Source: Odontesthes bonariensis (taxonomy: Eukaryota > Chordata > Actinopteri > Atheriniformes > Atherinopsidae). From it: 64,000 nucleotides of DNA. The position numbers and the translations under genes were made by a program. Location of the stretch: NCBI RefSeq assembly GCF_027942865.1, contig NC_134522.1, positions 7,236,849 to 7,300,848 of the forward strand, read 5' to 3'. This document shows positions 1-11,086 of this stretch, piece by piece (position 1 is the stretch's first letter; each line of letters starts with the position of its first letter). Below the pieces are notes generated by a model. It did not search any database, was not told the DNA's origin, and was given only the letters and a program-made list of their open reading frames with translations.

Positions 1-719
1 AGATTACAGAAAGTGTGTGTTGCAGTGAAGGCAAATGTTGAGGAGCGCACAGGTCTGTGGCTCGCCTGCAGATGGACTGGGGGAAGCTCAGGCTAATTCC
101 TTCTAATGGTCCCAACCATGGCGAGTTTTCATTTGAGCAGACCTTCATTCCAATACTTGAAGATAGCAATTTAGCTTATTATTTATATATTATTATTTAG
201 CTTATTAGCCTATGTACGACTGAATTTCAATTGCAGCTAGAAACTGAAACATTCATATCTTAGATGTCTTTGGAAGGCTATGAGCTGCGCATCCAGTGCA
301 TCCCACAGACTGAGGGTGCTCTCACCTCGTGAGTGCAGGCAGGTATCGGAGGGTGTTGGTGTGGTTGTCAGACCAGGAGATCTTGCCATTTTTTGACACC
401 CACAGAATATCCAGGCCAGCAGTCTCATCAGTTTCATCCTCCGTGCTGTTATAATCAGAGCTGCTGGAGTGAGGGTGAGTTCCCATTCTTCATCAGAGGA
501 GGATGAATAGAGAGAGTCGCTGTCCCCTGGTCTGAGGACTTCCTCCACGGCTTGGGCAACGCTGAATTTTTGTGCCATGCCTTCCAACCTTCCTTCTTCG
601 AGGTGAATCAGGAGAATGAGAAATGTGCACAGCTCTTTATGTATTCTCATGCTGGTGGAGCTGTTGTTGACAAACGAGGGTGCTTTCATCATGTTACCTC
701 AAAGTAACCCAAACTATTT
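1..719. other. Left-edge intron sequence of rock2, mostly unassigned
   Basis: No rock2 exon could be recognised left of 2293, so this stretch is taken as intron. The only structured part is a minus-strand open frame at 237-692, listed separately. The rest shows no clear gene, repeat or RNA. Confidence 0.4.
237..692 (-). pseudogene. Possible piggyBac-type transposase N-terminal remnant
   Basis: A 151-residue minus-strand open frame carries an acidic, serine-rich stretch (residues about 60-70, [13 protein letters not shown]) like the N-terminal tails of piggyBac-derived transposases. The downstream part seems frame-shifted and no catalytic domain follows. The assignment rests on composition and on the abundance of TTAA-type elements in this window. 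It could be an unrelated chance frame. Confidence 0.3.
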
Positions 720-1725
720 ACATTATGATGTAAACGCCAATTTCTGTAAAAAAAACAAAAACTGCTATATTTTCATTATATAGAATGCAAAGAGGAATTG
801 TTGAGCGGGGATAATTATGGTCTGGGATAGTCTAATGCTGTATTCATTATAATGGATGTCTATGGGAGCCGTTTCTGTAATCTGCCATTAAAGAAAAACT
901 AAAAAGCTGATAAAACTGATGTTGTAGCTCATCAATGACATATCCCAGACCTAATAATCCCCCATAGAATATTTCACTTTGCATTGCATATATTGAAAAT
1001 ACAGCAGTTTTTGTGTGTGTTTTTTAACAGAAATTGGTGTTTACCTCATATACACTGGTATTTAAAGGGTTAATTTTTTGAAAATAATTGAAAACTTGGT
1101 GGTTATGATCAGAACTGAAGTGGAAGAAAAGATTTCTGGGGGAAAAAAGTGGAAAAAATATTAACATATGATATTTTGGGGATCATTTTAGAAGGGGACA
1201 AAAATGTCCCTTTTCAGAAATTAAGGAGTTTTTTTTTTTTTTTTTTAAATCAGGCATAACAAAAAAATGAAAAATCCCTAAAAATCAATGTTGTTGCTAA
1301 TCATTGACATATCCCAGACCCTAATTATCCCTACTCAATAATTCCACTTTGCATTCCATATTTTGAAAATACTGGCACCTAAAGGCTTCAAATTTGGGCT
1401 AAAAAGTTCAAATTGGCATCTAAAGGGTTAATTTTTTGGAAAATAATTGAAAACTTGGTGGTTATGATCAGAACTGAAGTGAAAGAAAAGATTTCTGAAA
1501 AAAAAAAGTGGAAAAAAATATCAATATATGAGGTTTTTAGGTCGTTTTAAAAGGGGACAAAAATGTCCCTTTTCAGAAATTAAGGAGTTTTTTTTCTACA
1601 CAATGAAAAATTGCATTGTATATGATGCGTGTTTGAAATATGATGAGTATCACTATCTACAGTGTGAAATTAGAGGAGAGATTACACCCCAAGTGGACAA
1701 AAATGTCCCCTATCAGGGATTAGGG
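720..1725. repeat. Truncated copy of the TTAA element found at 15289-17619
   Basis: This block matches the long element at 15289-17619 in inverted orientation. It holds a palindromic subunit (about 740-1050, arms reading gtaaacgccaatttctgt and its complement) and two tandem copies of a subunit with the phrase ggggacaaaaatgtccc (about 1195-1215 and 1553-1570). The right end, gggattaggg followed by TTAA at 1726-1729, equals the left end of the other copy. The other terminus is missing, so this copy is truncated on the left. It lacks both insertions present in the 15289-17619 copy and so supplies their empty sites. Confidence 0.7.
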
Positions 1726-2292
1726 TTAAGGACCGAACACTCTATGAAGAAGTTGATTTTAGTCAGAATCTCATCTGTAAACAGCTCGTTCACTCCCTGA
1801 GCAACACAGAACGCTCGCTTTAACTTATAAGACTCAATAAGAGAGATTCATCAGGAGGCAACTAAAGTTAATACTTCTGATGTTTCACAGACAGAAGGTT
1901 TAAACGCTCAGTTTGAACCATTTCACGAGTGTGTTATAATGCTAAAATGGTCATTTTATTGTAGTAATTGACTTTTTAAACTGCAGCTGCTGGTCTGCAT
2001 CAACAAATCGAATCGCATGACACAGTGTAATTTAAACTGCAATAGGCCAACAAATCACATTCATTTGAGCAATTTTATGTGTAAATAGTGTCATCAGATG
2101 CTTATTTTAGGAACTGAGGTGCACAGAATGAACACATTTACGGCAGATGGTTAGTGGTCAGTAATCCGCTCAGTTTGCTGACCACAGATCAGTGTCTGCA
2201 CGCAGGAAAGCTGAAACATCCTCCTGAACAGGCACAGATGTGGTTTGTTGTGGGGGAAATGTGGCTTTCTGAGGGCTCTGCTTTGTTTTCAG

Positions 2293-4926
2293 GACGCATT
2301 TCTGGGTTGGAGGACGAGGCGCGCCAGCAGAGACAGGCTCTGTCCAAAGCTGAGACTGAGAAGAGACAGCTTCAGGAGAAACTCACCGACCAGGAGAAGG
2401 TAAATCAGAAAGACCCAAACACTATTTTTTTTAAACTCGGGAGGCTTGAATGTTTAGATCTGAATGTCAGAATGAGTGTTGATGTGTAGCGTCTGTATCT
2501 GTGTGACTGCACTGTGGAAAAACAGCAGACGTGTGAATGTTTTATTAGATTCAACAGGGGCTGCAGAGCTTCGCGGTATTTTCACTCAAGCAGAATTGCA
2601 GGTGTAAGTACTGAATAATGTGCTCAAGTGAAAGTGGAAACATACAGGTTCTGAAACATCAAGTTTAAAAGTGAAAAACTTCCCCTTGATGACGCTTTTG
2701 AGGCAGTAAATTTGAGATTTCTGTTTTTTTTTTTTTCCCAACAAAACAGGCAGGTAGCTTACCTTCCTTCTTTGAATGATAAAACTAACAAACGAAGGAC
2801 ATGATCTCTCTATTTCAGACATTGTAAGCTGGTTATTAACATCAGATCACACAACACATTAGCAACAAATCGCTTTTTTTTACAGCCAAAAACCTCCAAT
2901 AATTGACTTAAATTCAGCCACAGACGAGGAAAAACTCGCTCTGAATCCATCTGACCATCTCATTACTGCACATACCGTCCATAAATCACCACGACTCTAC
3001 GGTCCTGAGCAGCCAACAATGCTGCAGAGCCTCAGATTTAGTTATTTTCATCTCTTTCTCAGGGTGATGCTATCGAATGTTTCAACTTTTTTTTTTAGGC
3101 TGCAAACTTGGTTCTGTCACAGCAAAATTGATGCATAACTGAGAAATTTCCACATTTATTTATATCTTTAGGAAAGATTTATAAATCCAGTTTTTCCTCC
3201 TCACACATGCAAACCATGTGGGCCATCGGTTCATGTAATTTATATAGACTCGGTGTGAGGTTTGAGCTGTCTGTGACGGTGGAAACATGATTATATTCAA
3301 GCTGGCGACTGTTTAACCCATCGTTTTATGCAATAAAAACGTCCTAAATATATAAGATGTCTTTCCCAAACAACTCAGTCAAAATATCTAAAACCGTCAA
3401 TATAAATACAAACAAATATATATGAATGAATGATTTATGCTAAAATAATTGAATGATATGTGAAATAAATTCATGTTTCATTCATTTAAGTATTCGTCTC
3501 AGTTTTAGTTTTATTTCTTATTTTAATTGGAATTAATTCGATTTTAAATTCAAACTGCTTTTGTTATGAACGGTTTTTCCTCCTCGACAACATCGATAAG
3601 TGGAGGATTAGGCGATTGCGTGACGTCTTTTTTTGCTTTGTGTCTGTACAGGAGATGAGCAACAAGGAGATCGATTTGACCTTCAAGCTGAAGGTTCTGC
3701 AGCAGGAGCTGGAGCAGGAGGAGGCCTCTCACAAGGCCACCAGAGCTCTGCTGGCAGACAAGAGCAAGATCAAAGTGACCATCGAGGGCGCCAAGTCTGA
3801 GTCCATGAAGGGTAGGGCCGCCCCCTCACTGTCTGCTGAGAAGCAGTTCATTCAAGATTTGAACTAAATATTTGGAGGCTTGTATAACTCCGACTGCATC
3901 GGTGTGAGTCACACGGATTGTTTGGTTATCTTTGCTTGATTATGTGGAAAATATGTGGCTGTGATTGTATGACTCGCACGCAGAGATGGAGCAGAAACTG
4001 GCGGAGGAGCGATCAGCCAAACTGCGGCTGGAGAACAGAATACTGGAGCTGGAGAAACGCAGCAGCATGATGGACTGCGACTATAAACAGGCCTTACAGA
4101 AACTGGACGAGCTGCGCAGACACAAAGACCGCCTCACAGAGGAGGTGGGGCTTTATTTTCTGCACACAGCACCAGTTAAGAGGCATTAAATGCCACTTTC
4201 AGTAACAAATCCTTCAACTTTTGTACCCGAGATGGAAAGAAAAGTAAATTCAGCTTCAGAAATTATTGGTAAATTGTCCAGAAAAGCCTTATGTCGTGTT
4301 CTTCCTGCCTTCCTCCCTCTGCGCTGCCTCTCAGGTGAAGAACCTGACGCTGAAGATCGAGCAGGAGACCCAGAAGCGCAGCCTGACTCTGAACGACCTG
4401 AAGGCCCAGAACCAGCAGCTCAACGTCCTGAGAACCTCCGAGAAGCAGCTGAAGCAGGAAACCAATCACCTGCTGGACATCAAGCGCAGCCTGGAGAAGC
4501 AGAACCAGGAGCTGCGCAAGTCGGTCCACTTTTAATTCACTCGTAGCGTCTCACTGCTACAGATGAAGAACAGTTCAATGTTTTTAAACTTTCTTTTTAT
4601 TTATTGCGTACAGAGAAAGGCAAGACACCGACGGACAAATGAAAGAACTGCAGGACCAGTTGGAGGCTGAGCAGTATTTCTCAGTGAGTAACGGATATAA
4701 CAAACATACTTCTAGCTCGTTAGAAACTGTGCATCTTCTTCTGTATTTTAAGAAGCTCTGATTAACGAGGTGTAAAGAGGATAAAAGGTGTGAGCTGTAT
4801 TTGACTGTCGCCTCTTCTCCAGACTCTCTACAAGACTCAGGTTCGAGAGCTTAAGGAGGAGTGTGAGGAGCGGAACAAACTCTACAAGGAGGTGCAGCAG
4901 TCGCTGCAGGAGCTGCAGGAGGAGAG
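2293..4926 (+). CDS. rock2: rock2 coiled-coil exons (first six in window)
   Basis: These six exons encode heptad-rich sequence with many Glu, Lys, Gln and Leu, e.g. EMSNKEIDLTFKLKVLQQEL, as expected for the long parallel coiled coil that joins the kinase and Rho-binding ends of the ROCK dimer. The exon joins are supported by codon completion: AAG-G|AG at 3811/3984, CGC-AA|A at 4519/4614, and GAG-AG|G at 4926/6597. The segment QMKELQDQLEAEQYFSTLYK spans the 4683/4823 junction. Confidence 0.93.
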
Positions 4927-7900
4927 GTGCTCCTCCGCTTTAAACCTCAGTTTCATGCTTTTGTGGCTGGTTCTGTCTGTAACGTAGCTTCTCTGGTCTT
5001 GATGACTAAACTGAACGCCTTGTGTTTGGGGACACTGTGACGGCTGGCTTTGGCACCTCGTCTTCAAAGCTTAGCTCAACCGTCAGAAATCTGGGAGTGA
5101 CCTTTGACCTTTGATCTGAGGTCGGACAAACAGATTAACAATGTCTTCAGGACTAGTTTTTTCCAGCTGCGTCTGCTGGCCGAAGTTAAAATGTTTTTAA
5201 GTCGTCATGACCTTGTGAAAGCCATCCATGCCCTAATAAGTTCAAGGTCAGACTGTTGCGATGCGCTTTATGTCGGCGTCTCCCAGTCTTCTCAGTCGCC
5301 TTCAGCTGGTGCAGAACGCTGCTGCCCGTCTTTTAACCAACACCAACAGACGTGTGCACATCACTCCTGTTCTTAACTTCCTGTCCTTTATAGAACTGAT
5401 TTTAAACTTTTAATGTTTGTTTTTAAAGCTCTTAACACATTGAATACCGGCTGTTTTTACAGAATTATGTCGTAGAATCCCAGCGTTCTAAACCATTTTT
5501 TGACGTTTTTTGTACAGTCACAGCATATTATGTGATAGGGCCACTAAAACATGTTATGGCTCGTTTGAAAGCTGAGACTTTAAACTCTTTGTGGGTCAAA
5601 ACTGCGTGTCTCTAGGTGCCGCCATTAGCGAGCTATCCTTAGCCAAACCAAGGCGGGTATCCACCAAAATCAACAACAAACTGAGATATCGGGGCTTTTG
5701 TGAAACGTGCGCTCTTTCAGCCTGTCGCACTTTAGATACTTACATTTCCGGGTCAGAGGATTTGCGTCGTGTCGCATGTGGCAAAGCTAACCTGTTCATA
5801 AGACCGCCTCCTGACTTGTCGCGTGTCTTCTTCTCCTTCTTGTTGTTTGTTTATGTTACTTTACCGTCACCCTCTGGAAACCGACACGTGCGATTGGACA
5901 AAATGCGGAAATGCACAACAATCAATGCAGCGTTATCAAAATTGTTCTTGAGTTGACGCAAAGCCATTGGCGTAATGATCAAAATGTCCAGATGATGACA
6001 CCAGTTTTTGACTGCCATCTATGTCAGTTCTGTTCATCACATAATTACAGAAATCACACAGAATGTGCATTAGAATGTATAGATTCAGAATCCATAAAAA
6101 AACCCGTAAAAACGTATTTTTACCACGTGGGAGCCAACGCATGGGCAGTAAAAACGTAGTTTTACGTGACTTGGGAGTCAATGCGTGAACGGCCTCGCCC
6201 CGTCGTATTTATCTGAGCTTTTAACAGTCCTGGTAGAGCTCTGAGGTCAACAGATCAGTTTCTGCTGGAAGTGCCCAGGTCAGAATACAAACCCTGGGGT
6301 GAGCGAGCCTTTTCCCAAAGCTGCCCCCAGGCTCTGGAATAAGCCCCCCGTCCAGCTGCGTCTTATTTCTGACCTGGGCCTCTTCAGATCTGGGCTAAAA
6401 ACCTACTTATTTAGGATGGCTTTTAATACCCAGTAGTATGATGACACTTTTATCTTATTTGATTGCTTTCACTGTTCTTTTATTGTTTTTACTTATTCTT
6501 CTCTTTATTTATTACCTGCTGTAAAGCACTTTGGTACACCGTAAAGGATTGTCTGTAAAGGGCTGTATGAATAAAGTACATTTTGCATTTATTCAGGGAC
6601 TCTTTGGCAGCCCAGCTGGAGATCACACTGACAAAGGCTGACTCAGAGCAGCTGGCTCGCTCCATTGCTGAGGAGCAGTACTCGGACCTGGAGAAGGAGA
6701 AGATAATGAAGGAGCTGGAGCTGAAGGAGATGATGGCTCGGCACCGGCAGGAGCTCGCCGAGAAGGACATCACCATCAGCTCGGTGAGTTGCAGAATGAC
6801 ATTTTACGCTAAATTACGCCACAACCAAAGTTTGGACCGAGGATACGAGCCGTTTTCCTGTTGCGTTGCAGCTCGAGGAGGCCAATAGGACCCTGACCAG
6901 TGACGTGGCCAACCTGGCCAATGAGAAGGAGGAGCTGAACAACAAACTGAAAGAAGCACTTGAAGGTATTCAGAATTTTTTATTTTTTTTTTCTACACGC
7001 AAAATATCGCTGTCATGCAAAATATTTAGCTTTGCCTGCTCTCTTTCTCTCAGATTCGGAGAAGTCGAAGGACTGGGAGCAGCAGATCAGCCAGATGAAG
7101 CAGACGTTCGAGAAGCAGCTGCAGTCGGAGAGGACGCTGAAAACTCAGGTCAGTTTCCCTTCTTTACGCCTTCCCTCAACTCTGAGAGGACCTGAACTCG
7201 TGTCCGTCCACAGGCCGTCAATAAGCTGGCGGAGATCATGAACAGGAAGGAGGTCCGTGGTGGAGGCAGTCGCCGCGGCAACGACACAGACATGCGGCGA
7301 AAGGAGAAGGAGAACAGGAAGCTGCAGCTGGAGCTGAGGTCGGAGAAGGAGAAGCTGAACAGCACCATGATCAAATACCAGAGGGAGATCAACGAAGTGC
7401 AGGCGGTAAGTGGACGAATTCTGGTTTCACCGTCTCGTCCCCGGAGCAGCGAGCCTCCTAATGTCCCGTTTCTTTTTAACGTGTAGCAACTGGCGGAGGA
7501 GAGCCAGATGCGCATCGAGCTGCAGATGGCGCTGGACAGTAAGGACAGCGACATCGAGCAGCTGAGGAACCTCCTGCAGTCGATGAGCGTTCAGTCCATG
7601 GATTCGGCCAGCGTCAGCAGCGGGCCCGACTTTGATGCTGACGATGCATACGCGGGTACGAACCCAACCTCAGTCACATTTACTTCATTAACCTCAAACG
7701 CCCGTGGATTCACTTTACATTTGGTGTTGAATAATTTAAATGAACCGGTAAATTTAAGGTGAATCCTCACCGCACAATAACGCCCTAAAAGTTGTAATTA
7801 TAAGTTCACAAAGTTTTAAGTCTGAGTCTGACTCTCATTTTTTTGCCACTCAGAAATGAGGCTCGAGGGTTGGCTCTCTCTTCCAGTCAGAAACAACACC

Positions 7901-9507
7901 AAGAAGTTTGGATGGGAGAAAAAGGTTTGAATAAACCACAGAATGCTCCTTTTAAAGGGATAGTTCGCCTCTTTTGACATGAAGCTGTATGACATCCCAT
8001 ATTAGCAATATCATTTATGAACATTTTCTTACCCCCTGCTGCGTCCTGTGAGCCGAGTTCCAGCCTCGTTTTGGTGTTGATGAAGGTAGCCCGGCTAGTT
8101 GGCTGGGCTTAAAAAAATAAAACATCTTGCTTCTCAAAACAATATGCGTTCAAAAGAGTAATACATTTGCATCACAAAATCGTTCTCCAGGAAAAAGTCA
8201 GACCTCACAATCGCTTGGCCCTATTTTCTTTCCCTTCATATCAATGCGTTCAGCCACCTAGCGATAGCCGCACCAGTTACAGTGTTTCCTGCTCGGTCTG
8301 CACAGCAGGCAGTGATACGAAGGGAGAGAAAATAGCACCAAGCGATGTGAGGTCTGACTTTTCCTGGAGCCCCAACCAACTAGCCGGGCTACCTTCATCA
8401 ACACCAAAACGAGGCTGGAACTCGGCTCACAGGACGCAGCAGGGGGTAAGAAAATGTTCATAAATGATGTTGCTGATATGGGATGTCATACAGCTTCATG
8501 TCAAAAGAGGCGGACTATCCCTTTAACCGTGCCACCTCCCTGATTGAATGCGTTTGCTTCCCTCATCTGTCCCGTTGCTTTCAGTACGTCGTTGTGAGCA
8601 GCAAGAAGATTCTCTTCTACAACAGCGAGCAGGACAGAGAGCAGTCCATTCCCTACATGGTGCTCGATATAGAGTGAGTACGGCCGTCCTCTCCTGAGAC
8701 GACAGCTCCAGTTCGCTTTAGGTTATTTTCTAACATTTATTCCACTTTGCAGCAAACTGTTTCACGTGAGGCCTGTTACTCAAACTGATGTGTACCGTGC
8801 TGACGCCAAGGAGATTCCCAGGATATTCCAGGTCTGCCACGCCTCCTTTTGATGTTCCGTTACTGAACTCCTGGATCGTGTAAAAGCTGAAAATGAGAAA
8901 CGAGTGTCCCCTGTTTTCTGCCCACCTTCTAGATTCTTTACGCCAACGAAGGCGAGAGCAAGAAGGAGCCCGAGTTTCCCGTGGACCCGCTGCCCATCGG
9001 AGAGAAGTCCAGCTACATCTGCCACAAAGGCCACGAGTTCATTCCCACGCTCTACCACTTCCCCACCAACTGCGAGGCGTGCACCAAGCCGCTGTGGAAC
9101 ATGTTCAAGCCGCCGCCCGCGCTGGAGTGCCGGCGCTGCCACATAAAGTGCCACAAGGACCACATGGACAAGAAAGAGGAGATCATCGCTCCCTGCAAAG
9201 GTCGGACGCTGTAAAACGTCTTTTTTTATCGATACGTGGAGTCGAATTCTTCCTAAGATTACTGAACGCTTACATTTCTCTCCCACCAGTCAACTACGAC
9301 GTGTCCACAGCCAAGAACCTGCTGCTGCTGGCCGTCTCCCAGGAGGAGCAGCAGAAGTGGGTGAGCCGGCTGGTCAAAAAGATTCCCAAGAAGCCTCCGC
9401 CGCCAGAGCACTTTGCACGCTCCTCGCCGCGCGCCTCCATGAAGGTTCAGCCCAGTCAGTCCATGAGGAGGCCCAGCCGACAGCTCCCCACCAGCAAGAG
9501 CAGGTAG
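2293..9507 (+). CDS. rock2: rock2, Rho-associated coiled-coil kinase 2, C-terminal half (16 exons)
   Basis: ROCK2 is a serine/threonine kinase effector of RhoA that phosphorylates myosin light chain, MYPT1 and LIM kinase at the actomyosin cortex. The window holds only the regulatory half, 748 residues plus stop. Coding exons: 2293-2399, 3652-3811, 3984-4144, 4335-4519, 4614-4683, 4823-4926, 6597-6783, 6872-6965, 7054-7148, 7214-7405, 7487-7655, 7854-7924, 8585-8673, 8753-8831, 8933-9200, 9290-9507. All introns are GT-AG and the frame stays open throughout. The coiled coil occupies about the first 320 residues, the Rho-binding region about 325-390, and PH-C1-PH about 508 to the end. Vertebrate ROCK2 is near 1390 aa, so about 54% is here. 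ROCK2 rather than ROCK1 is inferred from the C-terminal wording (SPRASMKVQPSQSMRRPSRQ) and from the slc66a3 neighbour. The stop is TAG at 9505-9507. Confidence 0.95.
4980..6590 (+). mobile_element. L2-like LINE fragment filling a rock2 intron, split by a TTAA element
   Basis: Two halves (about 4980-5431 and 6190-6590) read as the C-terminal end of a LINE reverse transcriptase: STVRNLGVTFD at about 5080, then LVQNAAARLLT-like sequence after a frameshift near 5310, then [13 protein letters not shown] sequence near 6370. The 3' tail ends ctgtatgaataaagtacatt. Rejoining the halves restores a phrase like FKALNGLAPSYLSEL, so the intervening 5436-6185 block is a later insertion. The LINE is in the same orientation as rock2, and its tail ends about 10 bp before the next exon's acceptor. 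Broken copies of the same family lie at 29385-29655, 44690-45700 and 58590-58845. Confidence 0.75.
5436..6185. mobile_element. TTAA-site DNA transposon (piggyBac-like) nested in the LINE
   Basis: The 750 bp element begins CACATTGAATACC and ends GGGAGTCAATGCG, an imperfect 13 bp terminal inverted repeat. The left flank is TTAA (5432-5435) and the right flank is TGAA (6186-6189), a TTAA duplication with one change. Removing the element and one flank restores the LINE reading. No transposase is visible, so it is non-autonomous. The TTAA site suggests the piggyBac superfamily; this is inference. Confidence 0.6.
6597..7148 (+). CDS. rock2: rock2 exons with the Rho-binding region
   Basis: Exons 6597-6783, 6872-6965 and 7054-7148 encode AAQLEITLTKADSEQLARSI and then TSDVANLANEKEELNNKL, the signature of the ROCK Rho-binding coiled coil that contacts the switch regions of GTP-bound RhoA. 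The insert after this (DSEKSKDWEQQISQMKQTF) differs from the human ROCK2 sequence I remember at the same place, so it is a point where the fish protein has diverged. Confidence 0.93.
7214..7924 (+). CDS. rock2: rock2 exons after the Rho-binding region, into the PH domain
   Basis: Exons 7214-7405, 7487-7655 and 7854-7924. They encode AVNKLAEIMNRKE, a Gly/Arg-rich spacer (VRGGGSRRGNDTDMRRKEKE), a second coiled stretch ending SKDSDIEQLRNLLQ, an acidic linker (SGPDFDADDAYA) and the first PH strand (LEGWLSLPVRNNTKKFGWEK). The glycine-rich insert looks longer than in mammalian ROCK2. Confidence 0.92.
7956..8522. mobile_element. Fold-back TTAA element, copy 1 (rock2 intron)
   Basis: The 567 bp element is flanked by TTAA on both sides (7952-7955 and 8523-8526). 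It starts AGGGATAGTTCGCCTC and ends with the near-complement (one base differs), and its two arms are largely complementary over more than 200 bp (gaacattttcttaccccctg near 8021-8040 pairs with cagggggtaagaaaatgttc near 8440). It fills most of the 660 bp intron between exons 7854-7924 and 8585-8673. No transposase frame is present. TTAA sites fit the piggyBac or Kolobok superfamilies. Confidence 0.85.
8585..9507 (+). CDS. rock2: rock2 exons for split PH domain, C1 zinc finger and C-terminus
   Basis: Exons 8585-8673 and 8753-8831 carry the PH core (YVVVSSKKILFYNSEQDREQ, then LFHVRPVTQTDVYRADAKEI). Exon 8933-9200 carries the whole C1 finger inserted in the PH domain: His of KGHEF, then CEAC, CRRC, HIKCH and the final Cys of APC make the zinc ligand pattern. 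Exon 9290-9507 completes the PH domain (AKNLLLLAVSQEEQQKWVSR) and ends with a basic tail and TAG. In ROCKs this module binds membrane lipid and restrains the kinase. Confidence 0.95.
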
Positions 9508-10049
9508 CACTCTGAGGTCCAGGAGCTTTCCTTTACATGAAGAACGCTCCGTTCGTTTAGGGACGGCGACCAGTGTCGCGCCCTTTTAGCGTGGACGGGG
9601 ACGCCGGCTGATGGCCGTGTCTCTCAGTGACATCACAGTCTGTTTTCTTTTATATGCTGGCATCTTTTGGTTTGCTTCCTTTATATTTAAATCACATTTT
9701 TAGCCAAATGAATCCAAGACGGTTGCTGTAAAATGAGTTGAAAATACACGGTTAGTGTTGAAAGATGCCATCGTGTGGTCTCGGGTCGGATTGATTTCTG
9801 ATTTCTGAGCTCACACCTGTTACCTTTTCAGGAGCTTTCATGATTATTCTGATCGTCTCATTGGACTCCAACATGGAAAATGGTGGTGACTGTAGATCCA
9901 AAGTCTTTTCAGAGTTATTTCAGAGAAATATCTGCTATTTGCCCTTCTTTATCTTGGATATTTACCCAGTTTAATCGGAGGAATGTTGATTTTCCCCGTG
10001 AAAGTGAACGATGTGGAAGCACAAACGCTGCTTTCGTGTTCCTGAATCC

Positions 10050-10215
10050 AAGGCAAGGCAAGTTTATTTGTACAGCACAATTCGACTACATGACGATTCA
10101 AAGTGCTTTACAGATACATTAAAACAGTAGAAATAAAAAGCATAATTTAAATTTGAAACAAAAAAGAAAGAAATAAGAAAAATAGATTAAAATCAGATAA
10201 AATCAGTAGTTAAAA
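10050..10215 (-). repeat. LINE 3'-end remnant (reverse orientation)
   Basis: The run ggcaaggcaagtttatttgt followed by cagcacaattc and caaagtgctttacag is the common reversed 3' tail of teleost LINEs. The same phrase recurs at 39405-39460, attached there to a recognisable minus-strand reverse transcriptase. Confidence 0.6.
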
Positions 10216-10257
10216 TCCAGTGAGAGATGTTTTAAAGCTGTGGGTTTTTTTGTGGGT

Positions 10258-10358
10258 GCGCCAGTTAGACGCCAGTTAGGCGCCAGTTAGGCGCCAGTTA
10301 GGCGCCAGTTAGACGCCAGTTAGGCGCCAGTTAGACGCCAGTTAGACACCAGTTGGCG
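10258..10358. repeat. Minisatellite, 11 bp unit (gcgccagttag)
   Basis: About nine head-to-tail 11 bp units reading gcgccagttag, varying at one position between gcgcc and gacgcc forms. It lies in the probable rock2 3' UTR. No coding frame is associated. Confidence 0.9.
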
Positions 10359-11086
10359 TGTGTGCAGTAATTGTCTCCAGGCCATCAACGCTGATTTCCC
10401 CTTTCAGATTGGACGAGCTCAGTCTTCAGGACTGGCACTGGGCGTTGGATGATATCGATGATGATTGTTGCTCTATACATTTCTGATGACATCGTTATGG
10501 TAACACTGTGTGCTGTGCAGTGGCTGCCTTAAAACACTTTTCTTTACTTGGTGCTGATGACTGACGACGACAACAAACACATTTCAGATCATCAAAGCAG
10601 AAAACAGAACGTGTTTTGTTCTCTGAAATGTGGCCGTATTGTCTGATTTCTGTTGTGTTTTTGGTTTTCTTCCACCTCCTACCTCAGTAATATTCTTTAA
10701 ATTTGATCTTCGACGCCTCCCTTTGTCGTTTCGTCCTGCTTACACCCTGCGTCATCTGACTCCAGCCCTCACAGGTCTTCAAAATGAGGCGAGAAGAATC
10801 CAGTGGCCTCTGGTACAAATGACGACTCCTCCTCCGGTCTTGTTCTTTTGCTCTGATGTTTCCCTGTAAACTACTTGATTTTTGAATGTGTGTATGTTTG
10901 TTTAACAACGTATTGTCACTCTGAGGTGGTGGTGAAAGACACTGAGCATGTGCCACCTTAAAGTCAGGACAATGCAATCACTGGGTGTCTAAAATGGCAG
11001 CAGATATGAGGATTGTGTTCTCATAGAGGCGGTTCAGTTCAAATCTTTCATGCCGTAGTGTGATGAGCGTCTGTTTTACAACTTAA

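Noticed and set aside
4190..4546. 118-codon plus frame over rock2 exon 4
   Set aside because: It is shifted relative to the coiled-coil reading (VKNLTLKIEQETQKRSL) and crosses the intron acceptor.
8893..9286. Overlapping forward and reverse frames around the rock2 C1 exon
   Set aside because: They are out of frame with the clear C1/PH reading; GC-rich coding sequence leaves other frames open by chance.
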